This document shows positions 19,596 through 29,425 of a stretch of 64,000 nucleotides of DNA, one piece after another (the stretch's first letter is position 1; each line of letters starts with the position of its first letter). Below the pieces are notes generated by a model. It was not told where the DNA came from, made no database searches, and saw only the letters and a program-made list of their open reading frames with translations. Source of the DNA: Orbaceae bacterium lpD02 (lineage in GTDB: Bacteria; Pseudomonadota; Gammaproteobacteria; Enterobacterales; Orbaceae); the NCBI GenBank assembly GCA_036251875.1, contig CP133960.1, positions 1,718,258-1,782,257 on the forward strand, read 5' to 3'. The translations under genes and the position numbers were made by a program.

Positions 19596-20144
19596 TTAGC
19601 TCCTAGGCTGAATATGTTGGCTTAACATGATATTATCTTCACTGACAATATTTTGCCGGCGTTTACAATCAGAACAGGTTTCAAAGTGCTCGCGATGACT
19701 TTCAACTTCATCAATATCCATGCCCGATTGAACCAGCAAAGCCATCACATAGTCGATCTCTTTTTGCGGCGCAAAATAGCGCTGACATACTCGACAAGAC
19801 GTTAAACTAAATATTGCCGTTTCATAAAGATCTTGTTTATTAGTCACAGCTAATTCAAATTCTTGAGATAATACAATTGCTCTTGTCGGGCAAACTTCTT
19901 CACATCTAGCGCAAAAAATACATCGACCGACAAATAGCTGCCACGTGCGCGTTCCTGACGTTAGATCCGTTGCCATTGTTAACGCATTAGCAGGACATGC
20001 TGTCGTACATGCGGCGCAAGCAATACATTGCTCTGGTTCATATTTTGGTTTACCGCGAAAACCTTCAGGTAAATCAAGTGGTTTAAACGGATATTTGACG
20101 GTAACATCACCCGTTTTAGTTAGAATTTTTAGCAATTTTAACAT
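19596..20144 (-). CDS. hyfH: Hydrogenase-4 iron-sulfur protein HyfH
   Basis: A 182-residue relative of NuoI and HycF carrying two Fe4S4 clusters through CIACAACTTACPANA and CIFCARCEEVCPTRA (about 41-90). A second pair of CxxC motifs, SCRVCQRYF and TCSDCKRRQ, lies in the C-terminal half, as in E. coli HycF and HyfH, and may bind another metal. It passes electrons from HyfA toward HyfI. It is tightly packed between hyfG and hyfI. Confidence 0.93.
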   Translation of the reverse strand: MLKLLKILTKTGDVTVKYPFKPLDLPEGFRGKPKYEPEQCIACAACTTACPANALTMATDLTSGTRTWQLFVGRCIFCARCEEVCPTRAIVLSQEFELAVTNKQDLYETAIFSLTSCRVCQRYFAPQKEIDYVMALLVQSGMDIDEVESHREHFETCSDCKRRQNIVSEDNIMLSQHIQPRS

Positions 20145-20154
20145 CGTAACCTCT

Positions 20155-21900
20155 CTATCCTTTAACTGGAGAATTTACCCGCTCAATGCCGTAGCGCTCT
20201 ATTTCTTTATAAGGCACTGTTACAGATTTTTGCTTACGCACATCAACGAGTGTCACGCGATCTGTACAAGAGTAACAAGGATCAAGACTGCCAATAATTA
20301 AAGGCGCATCAGAAACCGTATTGCCGCGTAACATATATTTCAGTACCGGCCAATTAGCGTAGGTTGCCGCCCTACAACGCCAGCGAAATAATTTTTGATT
20401 ATTACCTGTCATACTCCAATGAACGTCTTCGCCACGCGGTGCTTCGGTAAACCCTAAAGCAAATTTATTAGGCTTATATGTAAATCCTTCAACTAATAGC
20501 GGCCCTGCTGGTAAATTATCTAAGGCATATTCACACATCGCAATGGAATCTAATGTCTCTTCAACACGCACAAAGACTCTAGCTGCAACATCACAACTAT
20601 CGTAACTAATCAAGTTTTTAGGTAATAATTCATAACCAGTATAAGGATGATCAAAACGGACATCCCGCTTAAAACCACTAGCACGCATAAGCGGGCCGAC
20701 CGGACTGAAATCGCGGGCAATTTTTTTATCTAAAATCCCGATGCCTTTAGTCCGCTGTTCAAAGTTAGGAGTGCTCACTAACATATCAACTAACGTCATG
20801 ACCTCCTTACGCATCTCTTGTAATAGCAATATTGTTTTTAAGCGTGCATCTTTTAAGATATCGCGCCGAATACCACCAATTAAATTCATACCATAGGTTT
20901 TTCGAGCGCCAGTCAGCAGTTCAGCAATCACCATCGCTTTTTCACGCACCCGGAAAAACTGTTGAAAACCACCATCAAAGCCAGTAAAGTGACAGCTCAG
21001 TCCAAGATTAAGCAAATGGCTATGCAGGCGTTCAACTTCAAGTAACACGCTACGAATCATTTGTCCTCGCATCGGCACTTCAATACCCAGCGCATTCTCA
21101 ACTGAATTGGCATAAGCAACACTATGTGCATAGCCACAAATACCACAAACACGATCGGCTAAAAAGGTAACTTCGTTGTAGCCCATTCTATTTTCAGCTA
21201 ACTTTTCCATACCACGGTGAACGTAAAACAGTCGATAATCGGCATCAATAATCCGTTCACCGTCGACAAATAATCGAAAATGGCCGGGCTCATCCGAAGT
21301 AATATGCATTGGCCCTATCGGTACAATGCGGTTACCGCTATCGCCAAGCTCATTTAAAAATGGATAGGTATCATTATCCGTAGTTGGCGCAGGTCTTTGA
21401 CGATAATCCATCGAATCTTTACGCAGAGGATAGAGTTCATCTGGCCAATCATCGGGTAAAACTAAACGGCGCGCATCAGGAATACCGATTGGCTCTAAAC
21501 CATACATGTCGCGAATTTCACGTTCTCCCCAAACAGCCGCGGGAACAAGTGGCGTTACCGATGGAAACTCAGCTTTAACTGGATCGACCAAGGCTTTGAT
21601 AACTATCCAGCATTTTTCACCCTCCTCCATCGATAAAGCATAATAAATGGCAAAGTTACCATGTAGTGAGCGTTCATCATTACCAAATAGCACGGGCAAA
21701 AACCCGCCCAAATCATAATAGAGATAAGCGACGATATTGGGCAAACTATTTAGATCTACGGTGATCGTCAGTTGATTATAAGTTTGCCTCTCTTGCTCTA
21801 AAATGGCATGAGGAAAGCGATTTCTAACATTGCTAACATAGTTATCACCCAGGTTTTTATCTCTTAAATTATGCCCTGTTGGTCCTAAATTTTTCATCAC
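20155..21900 (-). CDS. hyfG: Hydrogenase-4 large subunit HyfG (precursor)
   Basis: Catalytic [NiFe] subunit evolving H2. The N-terminal 180 residues are the NuoC-like domain, the rest is NuoD-like. Nickel ligands are in DRVCGICGYAHS (about 251) and SLDPCYSCTDR near 545. After that arginine a 33-residue tail remains, matching the 32-residue peptide that HycI cuts from E. coli HycE. At 581 residues it is somewhat longer than E. coli HyfG (555). It is the protein whose active site needs HypF, nickel and HycI, all encoded or implied nearby. Confidence 0.96.
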   Translation of the reverse strand: MMKNLGPTGHNLRDKNLGDNYVSNVRNRFPHAILEQERQTYNQLTITVDLNSLPNIVAYLYYDLGGFLPVLFGNDERSLHGNFAIYYALSMEEGEKCWIVIKALVDPVKAEFPSVTPLVPAAVWGEREIRDMYGLEPIGIPDARRLVLPDDWPDELYPLRKDSMDYRQRPAPTTDNDTYPFLNELGDSGNRIVPIGPMHITSDEPGHFRLFVDGERIIDADYRLFYVHRGMEKLAENRMGYNEVTFLADRVCGICGYAHSVAYANSVENALGIEVPMRGQMIRSVLLEVERLHSHLLNLGLSCHFTGFDGGFQQFFRVREKAMVIAELLTGARKTYGMNLIGGIRRDILKDARLKTILLLQEMRKEVMTLVDMLVSTPNFEQRTKGIGILDKKIARDFSPVGPLMRASGFKRDVRFDHPYTGYELLPKNLISYDSCDVAARVFVRVEETLDSIAMCEYALDNLPAGPLLVEGFTYKPNKFALGFTEAPRGEDVHWSMTGNNQKLFRWRCRAATYANWPVLKYMLRGNTVSDAPLIIGSLDPCYSCTDRVTLVDVRKQKSVTVPYKEIERYGIERVNSPVKG

Positions 21901-21930
21901 TGTCGCTCTCCTGTCGTAATGATGTTAACG

Positions 21931-23484
21931 CTAATTCGATAACTCAATTTGATTGCTAATCGGCTGATTATCAACATTAATATGCGCTGTTTGTGGTTGC
22001 ATAATAATGTCTGTCGCTCGGTAAATATATTGTTTAACTGGCTGAGGAATATAGGTTCCCATTAATAACATTAAGGCTAATAATATCGCCATCGGTAAAA
22101 CGGTCATAAAGCCAAGCTCGCCTTTCGATACGGCTTCTGGCGGTGTGCCAAAACTCACTTTAGCGGCCATTTTAACTAAACCACCAAGCACTACAGTAAG
22201 TAAGAGTAACAGCAATATCGTCAACCATATTGAGCCCGCTTTAATCGATGCGACAACGATCATAAATTCACTCACAAACACATTAAAAGGCGGCATACCA
22301 CCAAGTGCTAACGCACCAGCAATAAATAATACCGAGGTGACTGGTGCGATTTTTAATAAGCCTTTGACAACAGACATATCACGCGTGCCATATTTTAATA
22401 GGATATTACCCGATCCACAGAACAACAAAGTCTTGGCTAAACTATGGTTGATCGTATGTAATATTGCAGCAAAAGTGCCTATTGGTCCGCCAATAGCAAT
22501 AGCTATTACAATTAATCCCATATTTTCAACACTTGAATAGGCGAGTAGCCTTTTTATATCTCGCTGGACAATAATGAAAAAGGCGGCAACGCCAACAGAT
22601 AAAAACCCTAATACAAGAAATAACGTTTTGGGAAAACTATCACCGATGACTTCGGTTATAACAATAAAATAGCGCAGCACAACTAATAGCGCGCAATTTA
22701 ATAACACCGCCGAAAGGAGAGCGCTGGCAGGACTTGGCGCTTCGCTATGTGCATCAGGAAGCCAAGCATGCATTGGGAATAGCCCCATCTTAGTGCCAAA
22801 ACCTAACAAGATAAATACAAAAGCAATGTGCATTAATGTTGGATCAAGAATCTCTGGATGCTTAACAACCTCAGTCCAAAATATGGCTTGGCTAGGATCG
22901 ACCATTAAACTGGCTGCATCGGCATAAACTAGCACCGTACCATAAAGCCCAAATGCCACGCCGATAGTACAAATAATGATATATTTCCATGCGGCTTCTA
23001 AAGATGATTTTTGCCCGTAAAGTCCGACTAAAAAAGTCGAACTAAGTGTTGTCGCTTCTATCGCCACCCACATGACAATAAGATTATTAGTCGTAATCGC
23101 AAGTAACATAGTAAATAAGAATAGGTGAAAAAAACCGTAATAGCAGCAAAGGCCACGAGCGGAAATTTCGCCATGGCGTACTTCATGGTTCATATAACCA
23201 ATCGAATAGATCCCCGTAATCAATCCAATTATGCCTAAAATTGCGATAAACAGACCGCTCAAAGAATCAACGTGCCACCACAAGTTATCGGATAATATTT
23301 GCCCTTCAAAAAAAATACGATAAACAACCAATCCACATAAAATAAATAATGCCACCACGCCAACAAAATTGAGTAATGTCACCAAGCCAGTTGCCATTTT
23401 AGCCAAAAAGCAGACTAAAAAAGCTAAAATGGCAAACAGTAATGGGGTTGCAAGTAATAGATAGATAATTTCAGTTCCGTTCAT
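21931..23484 (-). CDS. hyfF: Hydrogenase-4 membrane subunit HyfF
   Basis: Multi-spanning antiporter-like subunit related to NuoN, NuoM and NuoL, proposed to pump protons or sodium when formate is oxidised. Typical tracts are [20 protein letters not shown] (about 235-254), the charged HxxxK-type segment [14 protein letters not shown] and [17 protein letters not shown]. It has 517 residues against 526 in E. coli and about 14 hydrophobic segments. ATG 23484 is preferred over GTG 23490, which overlaps the hyfE stop. HyfF is one of the subunits that distinguishes Hyf (FHL-2) from Hyc (FHL-1). Confidence 0.93.
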   Translation of the reverse strand: MNGTEIIYLLLATPLLFAILAFLVCFLAKMATGLVTLLNFVGVVALFILCGLVVYRIFFEGQILSDNLWWHVDSLSGLFIAILGIIGLITGIYSIGYMNHEVRHGEISARGLCCYYGFFHLFLFTMLLAITTNNLIVMWVAIEATTLSSTFLVGLYGQKSSLEAAWKYIIICTIGVAFGLYGTVLVYADAASLMVDPSQAIFWTEVVKHPEILDPTLMHIAFVFILLGFGTKMGLFPMHAWLPDAHSEAPSPASALLSAVLLNCALLVVLRYFIVITEVIGDSFPKTLFLVLGFLSVGVAAFFIIVQRDIKRLLAYSSVENMGLIVIAIAIGGPIGTFAAILHTINHSLAKTLLFCGSGNILLKYGTRDMSVVKGLLKIAPVTSVLFIAGALALGGMPPFNVFVSEFMIVVASIKAGSIWLTILLLLLLTVVLGGLVKMAAKVSFGTPPEAVSKGELGFMTVLPMAILLALMLLMGTYIPQPVKQYIYRATDIIMQPQTAHINVDNQPISNQIELSN

Positions 23485-23489
23485 AACCA

Positions 23490-24140
23490 CTACCCTTTTA
23501 ATGCATTTAGTTTATTCGCATCTAATGTTCTTAAGTCTCGATGAATGCGCCTAGCAAAATATGCCATAATGATGACAGCGAAAACTGCGTCGGTGGTTAC
23601 CCCTATTTCAACGAGCTCAGGCACCCGAAACGCTAATAATGCCAAGGTTAAATGCGAGCCATTTTCCATCAAACAATAACCAAAAATTTGTTTAACGATA
23701 TTGCGTTGACTAATAATGCACATAAGACCAATAAAAAAAAGTGCCAAAGAAACGGCTAAAACAGGTTTTAAATCTTGACGCAAAGGCAGCTTCACTGGCG
23801 CAGCAACAAAGTAACAAACTAATAAAATAGCCGCAGCTAATAAAATAATCAGCGGAATAGGGACATCTTTATAGCGAATATTGGTCTCTTTTATGTTACG
23901 AAAAGCAACGTAAACAATTGTTGGCACTAAAATCACTTTAGTTATAATTGAGGTTATCGCCCAACTATATAATTCATGCGCATTCATAAAATAGGCAATC
24001 ACAAAAAAAATAGTCACTAATATTAAGGATTGTAGCGCAAACACCAAAATTGATGTCGTCAATCGCTTAACTAAAATAAGCACAATGGATGTCACAACTA
24101 GAATGCCGGCTAAATTATTGACAATAAAAGATTCAGTCAT
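23490..24140 (-). CDS. hyfE: Hydrogenase-4 membrane subunit HyfE
   Basis: A 216-residue membrane protein, exactly the length of E. coli HyfE, with a NuoK-like core ([20 protein letters not shown] near 160-180). It has about six hydrophobic helices. The start at 24140 is chosen for the AAGGAG upstream and the family length; an ATG at 24191 would run into hyfD. It occurs only in Hyf-type complexes and is thought to join the membrane arm. Confidence 0.92.
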   Translation of the reverse strand: MTESFIVNNLAGILVVTSIVLILVKRLTTSILVFALQSLILVTIFFVIAYFMNAHELYSWAITSIITKVILVPTIVYVAFRNIKETNIRYKDVPIPLIILLAAAILLVCYFVAAPVKLPLRQDLKPVLAVSLALFFIGLMCIISQRNIVKQIFGYCLMENGSHLTLALLAFRVPELVEIGVTTDAVFAVIIMAYFARRIHRDLRTLDANKLNALKG

Positions 24141-24154
24141 GCTTAGTTCTCCTT

Positions 24155-25609
24155 TTAATTTAACCAGAGTGAAGCGATCACACTTGAACACAGTGACATA
24201 ATAATGAGAATAATAATTACCACCTTCATTGCCAAAGGAACGGGTGATGCGTTAGCAACGTCATCCGACGGTTTACCTGGTACCGTCTTACCAAACCAAT
24301 ATAAAAACCATGCGAAGCTACCCACTGATTCAATTAAAATAATAATGAGTAGCGCCATAACGAGCCAATTACCATTAAATAATCCAAAACCCGCAGCAAA
24401 AATAGGATACTTACTAAAGAAACCATTAAATGGCGGCACACCAGAAATCGCTAATGCGGCGACACAAAACCCGATCCCGAGTAATGGTAAAACCGTAATA
24501 ATACCTTTTAGCTTAGGTAGCATTCGCGTTCCACAACTAAAACTAAGCGCGCCTGCAACTAAGAAAAATAGACTTTTAGCAAAAGCGTGATTGAAGATGT
24601 ATGCAATTCCGCCTGCAAACGCCATAGTTCCGTATACCGTACCAAAACCATAAATAGATAATGACAGCGCAAAAAAGATATAGGAAAGCTGTGTGATCGT
24701 TGAATAGGCCAACAAGCGCTTCATATCCGTTTGCGGTAAATACATCACAAAGCCATACACCAGACTAATAGCGGATAAAACCATACCCACTTCACCAATA
24801 ATTATTGGAATATTGCCTGATGACATAATGGCCCTTGCAAAAATATAAACGCCAACTTTTACCATTGATGCAGCATGCAAATAAGCACTCACCGGCGTTG
24901 GTGCTTCCATCGCATCAGGCAACCAAACATGTAATGGTAGCTGTGCTGATTTTCCCCAGGCTGCAAATAAGATCCCGCCAACAATAATAATCTTGGCGGT
25001 ATCATTAACTTGAGCAATAGACATTAAGGAAAATGTGCCTGTTTCTACAAATAACCACGATGCTGCCAAATAAAGACCTAAGGCAGCAATATGCGTAACG
25101 AGTAAAGCTTTAAGTGCCGAGCGCTGTGATTTTGCGGTCTGATAATAACCAATTAATGCCCAAGAACATCCTCCTGTGATTTCAAAAAACAGTAACTGAC
25201 CAATCAACGTTGAGGATAGTACTAATCCCGCCATTGCGCCAATAAATACCATTAACAAAGCATAATAGCGCTTGGTTCCCTCATGCGGATGTTCGCGATT
25301 TTGTTTGGTTAAGTAGGCGGTAGAATAAACACAAACAAGGAACCCCAAAAATACGACAGCAAAGCCAATCAGCGTGCTTACTTTATCGACTAAAATACCT
25401 AAAATTTCCGTCTCACCAAGCTTAAAGAGCATAAAGTAATAACTTGACTCGCTACTCTTTAACAGCATGTAACCTAATAAGGTGATACCAAATGAGGCAA
25501 GTAAAGAAACGACTACGCCTAACAAGCGAGACCGACTATACGGTAAACATGCGATAATCAATGCCCCAATAAAAGGGCCAATAATCGTCGCAATTGCAAT
25601 ATTTTCCAT
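24155..25609 (-). CDS. hyfD: Hydrogenase-4 membrane subunit HyfD
   Basis: Second antiporter-like subunit (NuoL/M/N family), 484 residues against 479 in E. coli. Signature stretches are WLPDAMEAPTPVSAYLHAAS (about 240), TDMKRLLAYSTITQLSYIFF and IFNHAFAKSLFFL, with lysines inside helices as in proton-pumping subunits. The start at 25609 (ATGGAAAATATT, AAGGAG upstream) is preferred over 25720, which would lie inside hyfC. The presence of HyfB, HyfD and HyfF means three pump-like modules. Confidence 0.93.
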   Translation of the reverse strand: MENIAIATIIGPFIGALIIACLPYSRSRLLGVVVSLLASFGITLLGYMLLKSSESSYYFMLFKLGETEILGILVDKVSTLIGFAVVFLGFLVCVYSTAYLTKQNREHPHEGTKRYYALLMVFIGAMAGLVLSSTLIGQLLFFEITGGCSWALIGYYQTAKSQRSALKALLVTHIAALGLYLAASWLFVETGTFSLMSIAQVNDTAKIIIVGGILFAAWGKSAQLPLHVWLPDAMEAPTPVSAYLHAASMVKVGVYIFARAIMSSGNIPIIIGEVGMVLSAISLVYGFVMYLPQTDMKRLLAYSTITQLSYIFFALSLSIYGFGTVYGTMAFAGGIAYIFNHAFAKSLFFLVAGALSFSCGTRMLPKLKGIITVLPLLGIGFCVAALAISGVPPFNGFFSKYPIFAAGFGLFNGNWLVMALLIIILIESVGSFAWFLYWFGKTVPGKPSDDVANASPVPLAMKVVIIILIIMSLCSSVIASLWLN

Positions 25610-25626
25610 ATTATTTTGCTCTCCTT

Positions 25627-26562
25627 TTATAAGCTTACGAGGTAAAAGACATAAGCTAATACGGAAATACCAAAACCAACCCATGTCACTTTTGCAGTGA
25701 GTAAAAAACGTCCTCGACATAAGCTATTTTCAATAACACAAGCGATCACAAAGACTATCAATAATTTAATTAAGAATAGACCGACCAAGCAAAAGATATT
25801 GACGTTAGGTGATGGAAAAAAAATCGCTAAAAATAGGCTAACGATAACAATTTGTTTTAGACTTAACCCCACTTTAACTAGTGCAAGGCTTACACCTGAA
25901 TACTCTGTCAATGGTCCTTCTTGCAACTCTTGCTCTGCTTCAGCATAATCAAACGGAATTTTACCCATCTCAATAAATACGGCAAATGCACAAGCGACTA
26001 AAGCAATCATTGCTGCTGTTGGTGCTTTGCCACCCCACTGCGCCATAAAAAAGAGATTTATTTGGGTGATATTGGTCGTGCCAGCAATAATCGCGACCAC
26101 AATTAGGGACAGCATCAAAATAGGCTCAACCAAAATCCCCAACATTAATTCTCGGCTAGCACCAATTCCAGCAAATGGGCTACCTGAATCAAGTCCAGAT
26201 AATGAGAAAAAGAAACGAAAAATTGCAAATATATAAATAATCGCAATAAGGTCAGCAACCGTACCTAATGGTGAACCGACCGTAATAATCGGTAAAATCG
26301 TCGCGAGTAATAGCATTGAGCCGATTAAAATAAACGGCATGGCTCTAAAAATAAGCCCCGCATTCGTTGGCGCAACCTCTTGCCTTGCAAATAGTTTAAT
26401 AATATCGCGGTATTCTTGTAATATACCAGGCCCTCGCCTTGATTGCATTCGCGCCTTAATTTGACGAGATATTCCCGCCATTAAAGGCGCAATAATTAGT
26501 AATAATAATCCCTGCAATAACCCTATTAAAAGCCAAGATAGAGATACTAAATCAAAACTCAT
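25627..26562 (-). CDS. hyfC: Hydrogenase-4 membrane anchor HyfC
   Basis: NuoH/HycD-like subunit of 311 residues that joins the hydrophilic arm to the membrane arm. It shows the family tracts RRGPGILQEYRDIIKLF (about 42-58) and the acidic loop IPFDYAEAEQELQEGPLTEY (about 208-227), and eight or so hydrophobic segments. It lies between hyfB (12 bases) and hyfD, in the E. coli order. Confidence 0.95.
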   Translation of the reverse strand: MSFDLVSLSWLLIGLLQGLLLLIIAPLMAGISRQIKARMQSRRGPGILQEYRDIIKLFARQEVAPTNAGLIFRAMPFILIGSMLLLATILPIITVGSPLGTVADLIAIIYIFAIFRFFFSLSGLDSGSPFAGIGASRELMLGILVEPILMLSLIVVAIIAGTTNITQINLFFMAQWGGKAPTAAMIALVACAFAVFIEMGKIPFDYAEAEQELQEGPLTEYSGVSLALVKVGLSLKQIVIVSLFLAIFFPSPNVNIFCLVGLFLIKLLIVFVIACVIENSLCRGRFLLTAKVTWVGFGISVLAYVFYLVSL

Positions 26563-26574
26563 ACTTTTATCCCC

Positions 26575-28611
26575 CTATACTACGGCTAAAAAGAGTAAAA
26601 TAACTAAAGCTACAACGATATATAGGCTGTACACCCTATAATTCCCTTGCTGCAATATTTGCACTCTCTGCCCCACGGCTTGAGCAAAATTCACCACTTT
26701 ATCGATAATTTGACCATCCCATAATGGCTCAATTTTTCTTGCCCAATTGGTCAGCTTATCAACAAAAAGCTTGGACCAACCACCAAAGTCGAAAAACTGC
26801 CGCAGACGATACAGCGCCGCAAACATAAAACGTAGTGGTTGAGTGAAATTGCTTGCTGATTGCGCCATATCATTTTCATATTGGTAGCCGCATGCCCATG
26901 GTTCGCCTTGCTGGCGAAAAGCAGGACGATAGCAACGTGTTACCGCGTAGATAACAAGCGGTAAAAGAATCAATCCAGTTAATAAGATGAAAATTAAGAT
27001 AGGCGAAAGCTGAGCTTGCTCAGGATCACCAGGGATAAGCGTTAACCCGCTATTAACAGTAATATTACTACCGCTTTGCAACATATGCGGCTGAACTAAT
27101 TGCATCGCGATATCAGCAATAAATGGCGCAACCATAAAAGCGCCAACGCCAAAAACAATACACAGTAGTGCCAATAGCAACATCGCACTAATCATTGATA
27201 ACGGAACGTCAGTCACTTTAGCTGCTTTTTCAGTTTTCGGCGCACCACAAAAACAGATCCCATAGACCTTAACAAAGCACATTGCAGCCAGCGCCCCCGT
27301 TATCGCTAACATCACAATAGCTATTGGGCCGACGAGTTTTAATAGCACGTTATCAGAATTTGTTAAACTAAAAAGCGACTGATAAGTATACCATTCACTA
27401 ATAAAACCATTTAAAGGAGGTAATGCTGAAATTGCCATACAGCCGATTAAAAATGCTATTGCGGTATAGGGCATCATTTTGGCTAGTCCACCCATTTTTT
27501 CCATATCTTTAGTGTGTAAGCGATAAATAACCGAGCCAGCACCTAAAAAGAGTAATCCCTTAAAAATAGCATGATTGACTAAATGATAAAGTGCGCCTAA
27601 TAAACCTAATACCGCTAATGCTGGCGAGTTAATTGAGATCCCTATCATACCAACGCCCACACCCATTAAAATAATACCCACATTTTCAACCGTATGATAT
27701 GCGAGCAAGCGTTTAATATCATGTTCCGCTAAAGCATATAAAACCCCTAGCACCGCAGAAATAGAACCAAATGCTAATACCACAATCCCCCACCATAGCT
27801 GCGTCGCACCGAGTAAATCGATACCGACTTTAATAATTCCAAATACGCCGATCTTAACCATTACACCCGACATAAGCGCAGAAGCATGAGATGGTGCAGC
27901 TGGGTGCGCTTTTGGTAACCACCCATGTAGCGGCATCATGCCAGCTTTAGCACCAAAACCAAAAAATGCTAATAAAAAAATGATTGAAGACATCACTGGC
28001 GAACAATCGAGCGTTCGAAAGCTAGCAAAATTAAGACTACCGGATTGAAAATAAAGTAAAAAGAACGATGCCATAATTAAAACAGAGCCGACATGGGCGA
28101 TGAGAAAATAGATAAAACCAGCTTTAATCGCTTTTTCATCTTGCTCAGATATAACAAGAAAGTATGAGGCAAGCGACATAATTTCAAAAAAGATAATAAA
28201 ATAAAATGCATTATCAACCACCATCAACATCACCATCGAGGCGATAAACAGATTCATAAAAAATCCTATCGCGCTTGCCCCTTTACCGACATATTCTTGT
28301 ACATAAGATAGAGAGTAAAGCGATGAAATTAATGCGAGTAAAGAGATAACGGCAATCATAAAAGCCGCTAGCCGATCGAGTAATAATGGACAGTCAGAAA
28401 AGGCAAATGGGCTCAGCAGCGAGTACTGATAAATTTCACCAAATAGTAACGTTGGAATAACAGCTACTAATCCGAGCACCGCCGCTATCATCCCAATAAT
28501 ACCCGAAAGATAAATTGCAACTCGCTGTTGTGTAGTAAACAAAATAGAAGCCAATGAACCTAGCCCATAAACGATAATTGAACAGAGTAACAAGCTAAAA
28601 CTTAATGGCAT
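26575..28611 (-). CDS. hyfB: Hydrogenase-4 membrane subunit HyfB
   Basis: Largest antiporter-like subunit, 678 residues (672 in E. coli), related to HycC and NuoL. The core has MPLHGWLPKAHPAAPSHASA (about 225-244), [20 protein letters not shown] and LVNHAIFKGLLFLGAGS. A cytoplasmic stretch near 570-640 (GEPWACGYQYENDM) and a final helix are typical for the Hyf/Hyc type. It starts 2 bases after hyfA, indicating coupled translation. Confidence 0.94.
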   Translation of the reverse strand: MPLSFSLLLCSIIVYGLGSLASILFTTQQRVAIYLSGIIGMIAAVLGLVAVIPTLLFGEIYQYSLLSPFAFSDCPLLLDRLAAFMIAVISLLALISSLYSLSYVQEYVGKGASAIGFFMNLFIASMVMLMVVDNAFYFIIFFEIMSLASYFLVISEQDEKAIKAGFIYFLIAHVGSVLIMASFFLLYFQSGSLNFASFRTLDCSPVMSSIIFLLAFFGFGAKAGMMPLHGWLPKAHPAAPSHASALMSGVMVKIGVFGIIKVGIDLLGATQLWWGIVVLAFGSISAVLGVLYALAEHDIKRLLAYHTVENVGIILMGVGVGMIGISINSPALAVLGLLGALYHLVNHAIFKGLLFLGAGSVIYRLHTKDMEKMGGLAKMMPYTAIAFLIGCMAISALPPLNGFISEWYTYQSLFSLTNSDNVLLKLVGPIAIVMLAITGALAAMCFVKVYGICFCGAPKTEKAAKVTDVPLSMISAMLLLALLCIVFGVGAFMVAPFIADIAMQLVQPHMLQSGSNITVNSGLTLIPGDPEQAQLSPILIFILLTGLILLPLVIYAVTRCYRPAFRQQGEPWACGYQYENDMAQSASNFTQPLRFMFAALYRLRQFFDFGGWSKLFVDKLTNWARKIEPLWDGQIIDKVVNFAQAVGQRVQILQQGNYRVYSLYIVVALVILLFLAVV

Positions 28612-28613
28612 AA

Positions 28614-29231
28614 TTATTCCCCTTTTAACTTCGCTATGTTGATATCAACTAACTCCGCTGACAGGGCAACAGCTTCTTGCTTAATTTTAACCGTATCATT
28701 GAGCGTATCATTACACACGAGGAAAAGCGCATCAGTTGGGCAACTCTTTATACAAGCGGGCCCTGATGATGAAAAATAGCATAAGTCGCATTTGACTGCG
28801 ATCATCTTGCGGCCTGCATTCCACGCTAAAAATGGGCTAACGGATGCTGGACTTGCTGGTAATTGATTAAGCATCGACTCGGGAACATAGTTGCCATAGC
28901 ATTCAGGCTTATCTACTGGCTCACTTGCGGCGGGAGTGATTGCGCCAAATGGGCAGGCTAATCCACATAATTTACAACCAATACATAAACTTTCATTTAA
29001 TAAAACCGAGTTGTCAGTATGAGTAATAGCATTGACTGGACAAACTTTGACGCAAGGAGCATCCTCACAGTGTCGACATAGCACTGGAGCCGTGCCACTC
29101 TTACTATCACGCACGACAATTAACCTTGCATGGCCAACTAGCCCTACGTCTTTATGAGCGTCAATACAAGCCGCCATGCAAGTATTACAACCAATGCACT
29201 TTCTTGGCTCGGCTATCACAAAGCGATTCAT
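28614..29231 (-). CDS. hyfA: Hydrogenase-4 electron-transfer protein HyfA
   Basis: First gene of the hydrogenlyase block. It is a 205-residue protein with four Fe4S4 sets (CIGCNTCMAAC, CRHCEDAPCVKVC, CIGCKLCGLAC, CDLC...CIKSC) matching E. coli HyfA (MNRFV start, LNESLCIGCKLC) more than HycB. It carries electrons from FdhF to the hydrogenase arm. A sigma-54 promoter lies 58 bases upstream. The paralogue HydN at 17.3 kb shares the fold but lacks the C-terminal tail. Confidence 0.93.
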   Translation of the reverse strand: MNRFVIAEPRKCIGCNTCMAACIDAHKDVGLVGHARLIVVRDSKSGTAPVLCRHCEDAPCVKVCPVNAITHTDNSVLLNESLCIGCKLCGLACPFGAITPAASEPVDKPECYGNYVPESMLNQLPASPASVSPFLAWNAGRKMIAVKCDLCYFSSSGPACIKSCPTDALFLVCNDTLNDTVKIKQEAVALSAELVDINIAKLKGE

Positions 29232-29288
29232 AGCATGAACACCCCTTGATTTTAGTTTGAGTATGCTTACCGTTATTAAAATATAGTT

Positions 29289-29304
29289 AGCAAAATTTAT
29301 GCCA
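29289..29304 (-). promoter_or_regulatory. Sigma-54 (-24/-12) promoter of the hyf operon
   Basis: The - strand reads TGGCATAAATTTTGCT, a full match to TGGCAY-N5-TTGCW. Transcription should start near 29278, about 47 bases before hyfA. A sigma-54 activator (FhlA) is encoded in the same window, so formate-dependent activation of the whole block is the natural reading. Confidence 0.88.
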
Positions 29305-29344
29305 ATTTAAGGTATAAGCGCCTAATCATATAAGAGGAGATAAA

Positions 29345-29364
29345 ATTATGATGTCAGTCATAAT
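29345..29364. promoter_or_regulatory. Dyad upstream of the hyf promoter, candidate activator site
   Basis: ATTATGA and TCATAAT form a perfect 7-bp inverted repeat with a 6-base spacer. Its centre is about 76 bases upstream of the predicted start, a plausible place for an FhlA enhancer or another regulator. It overlaps the start of the tiny ORF at 29348, so one of the two readings is probably wrong. Confidence 0.4.
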
Positions 29365-29425
29365 ACAAAATATGATTAAGGATACGAATAAGTCTAAATT
29401 AAATCTAGAAGAATCATTAAATTGA
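29348..29425 (+). CDS. Possible 25-residue peptide
   Basis: ATG ATG at 29348 follows a strong ribosome-site stretch (AGAGGAG) with good spacing. The frame runs 25 codons (begins MMSVIIQNMIKD, ends LEESLN) to TGA. The product is not recognised and has no membrane segment. The same bases form the dyad at 29345-29364, so the ORF may be fortuitous. Confidence 0.25.
   Translation: MMSVIIQNMIKDTNKSKLNLEESLN

Noticed and set aside
24155-25720. HyfD with 37 extra N-terminal residues
   Set aside because: The extension overlaps hyfC and ignores the AAGGAG-preceded ATG at 25609 that gives the family length.
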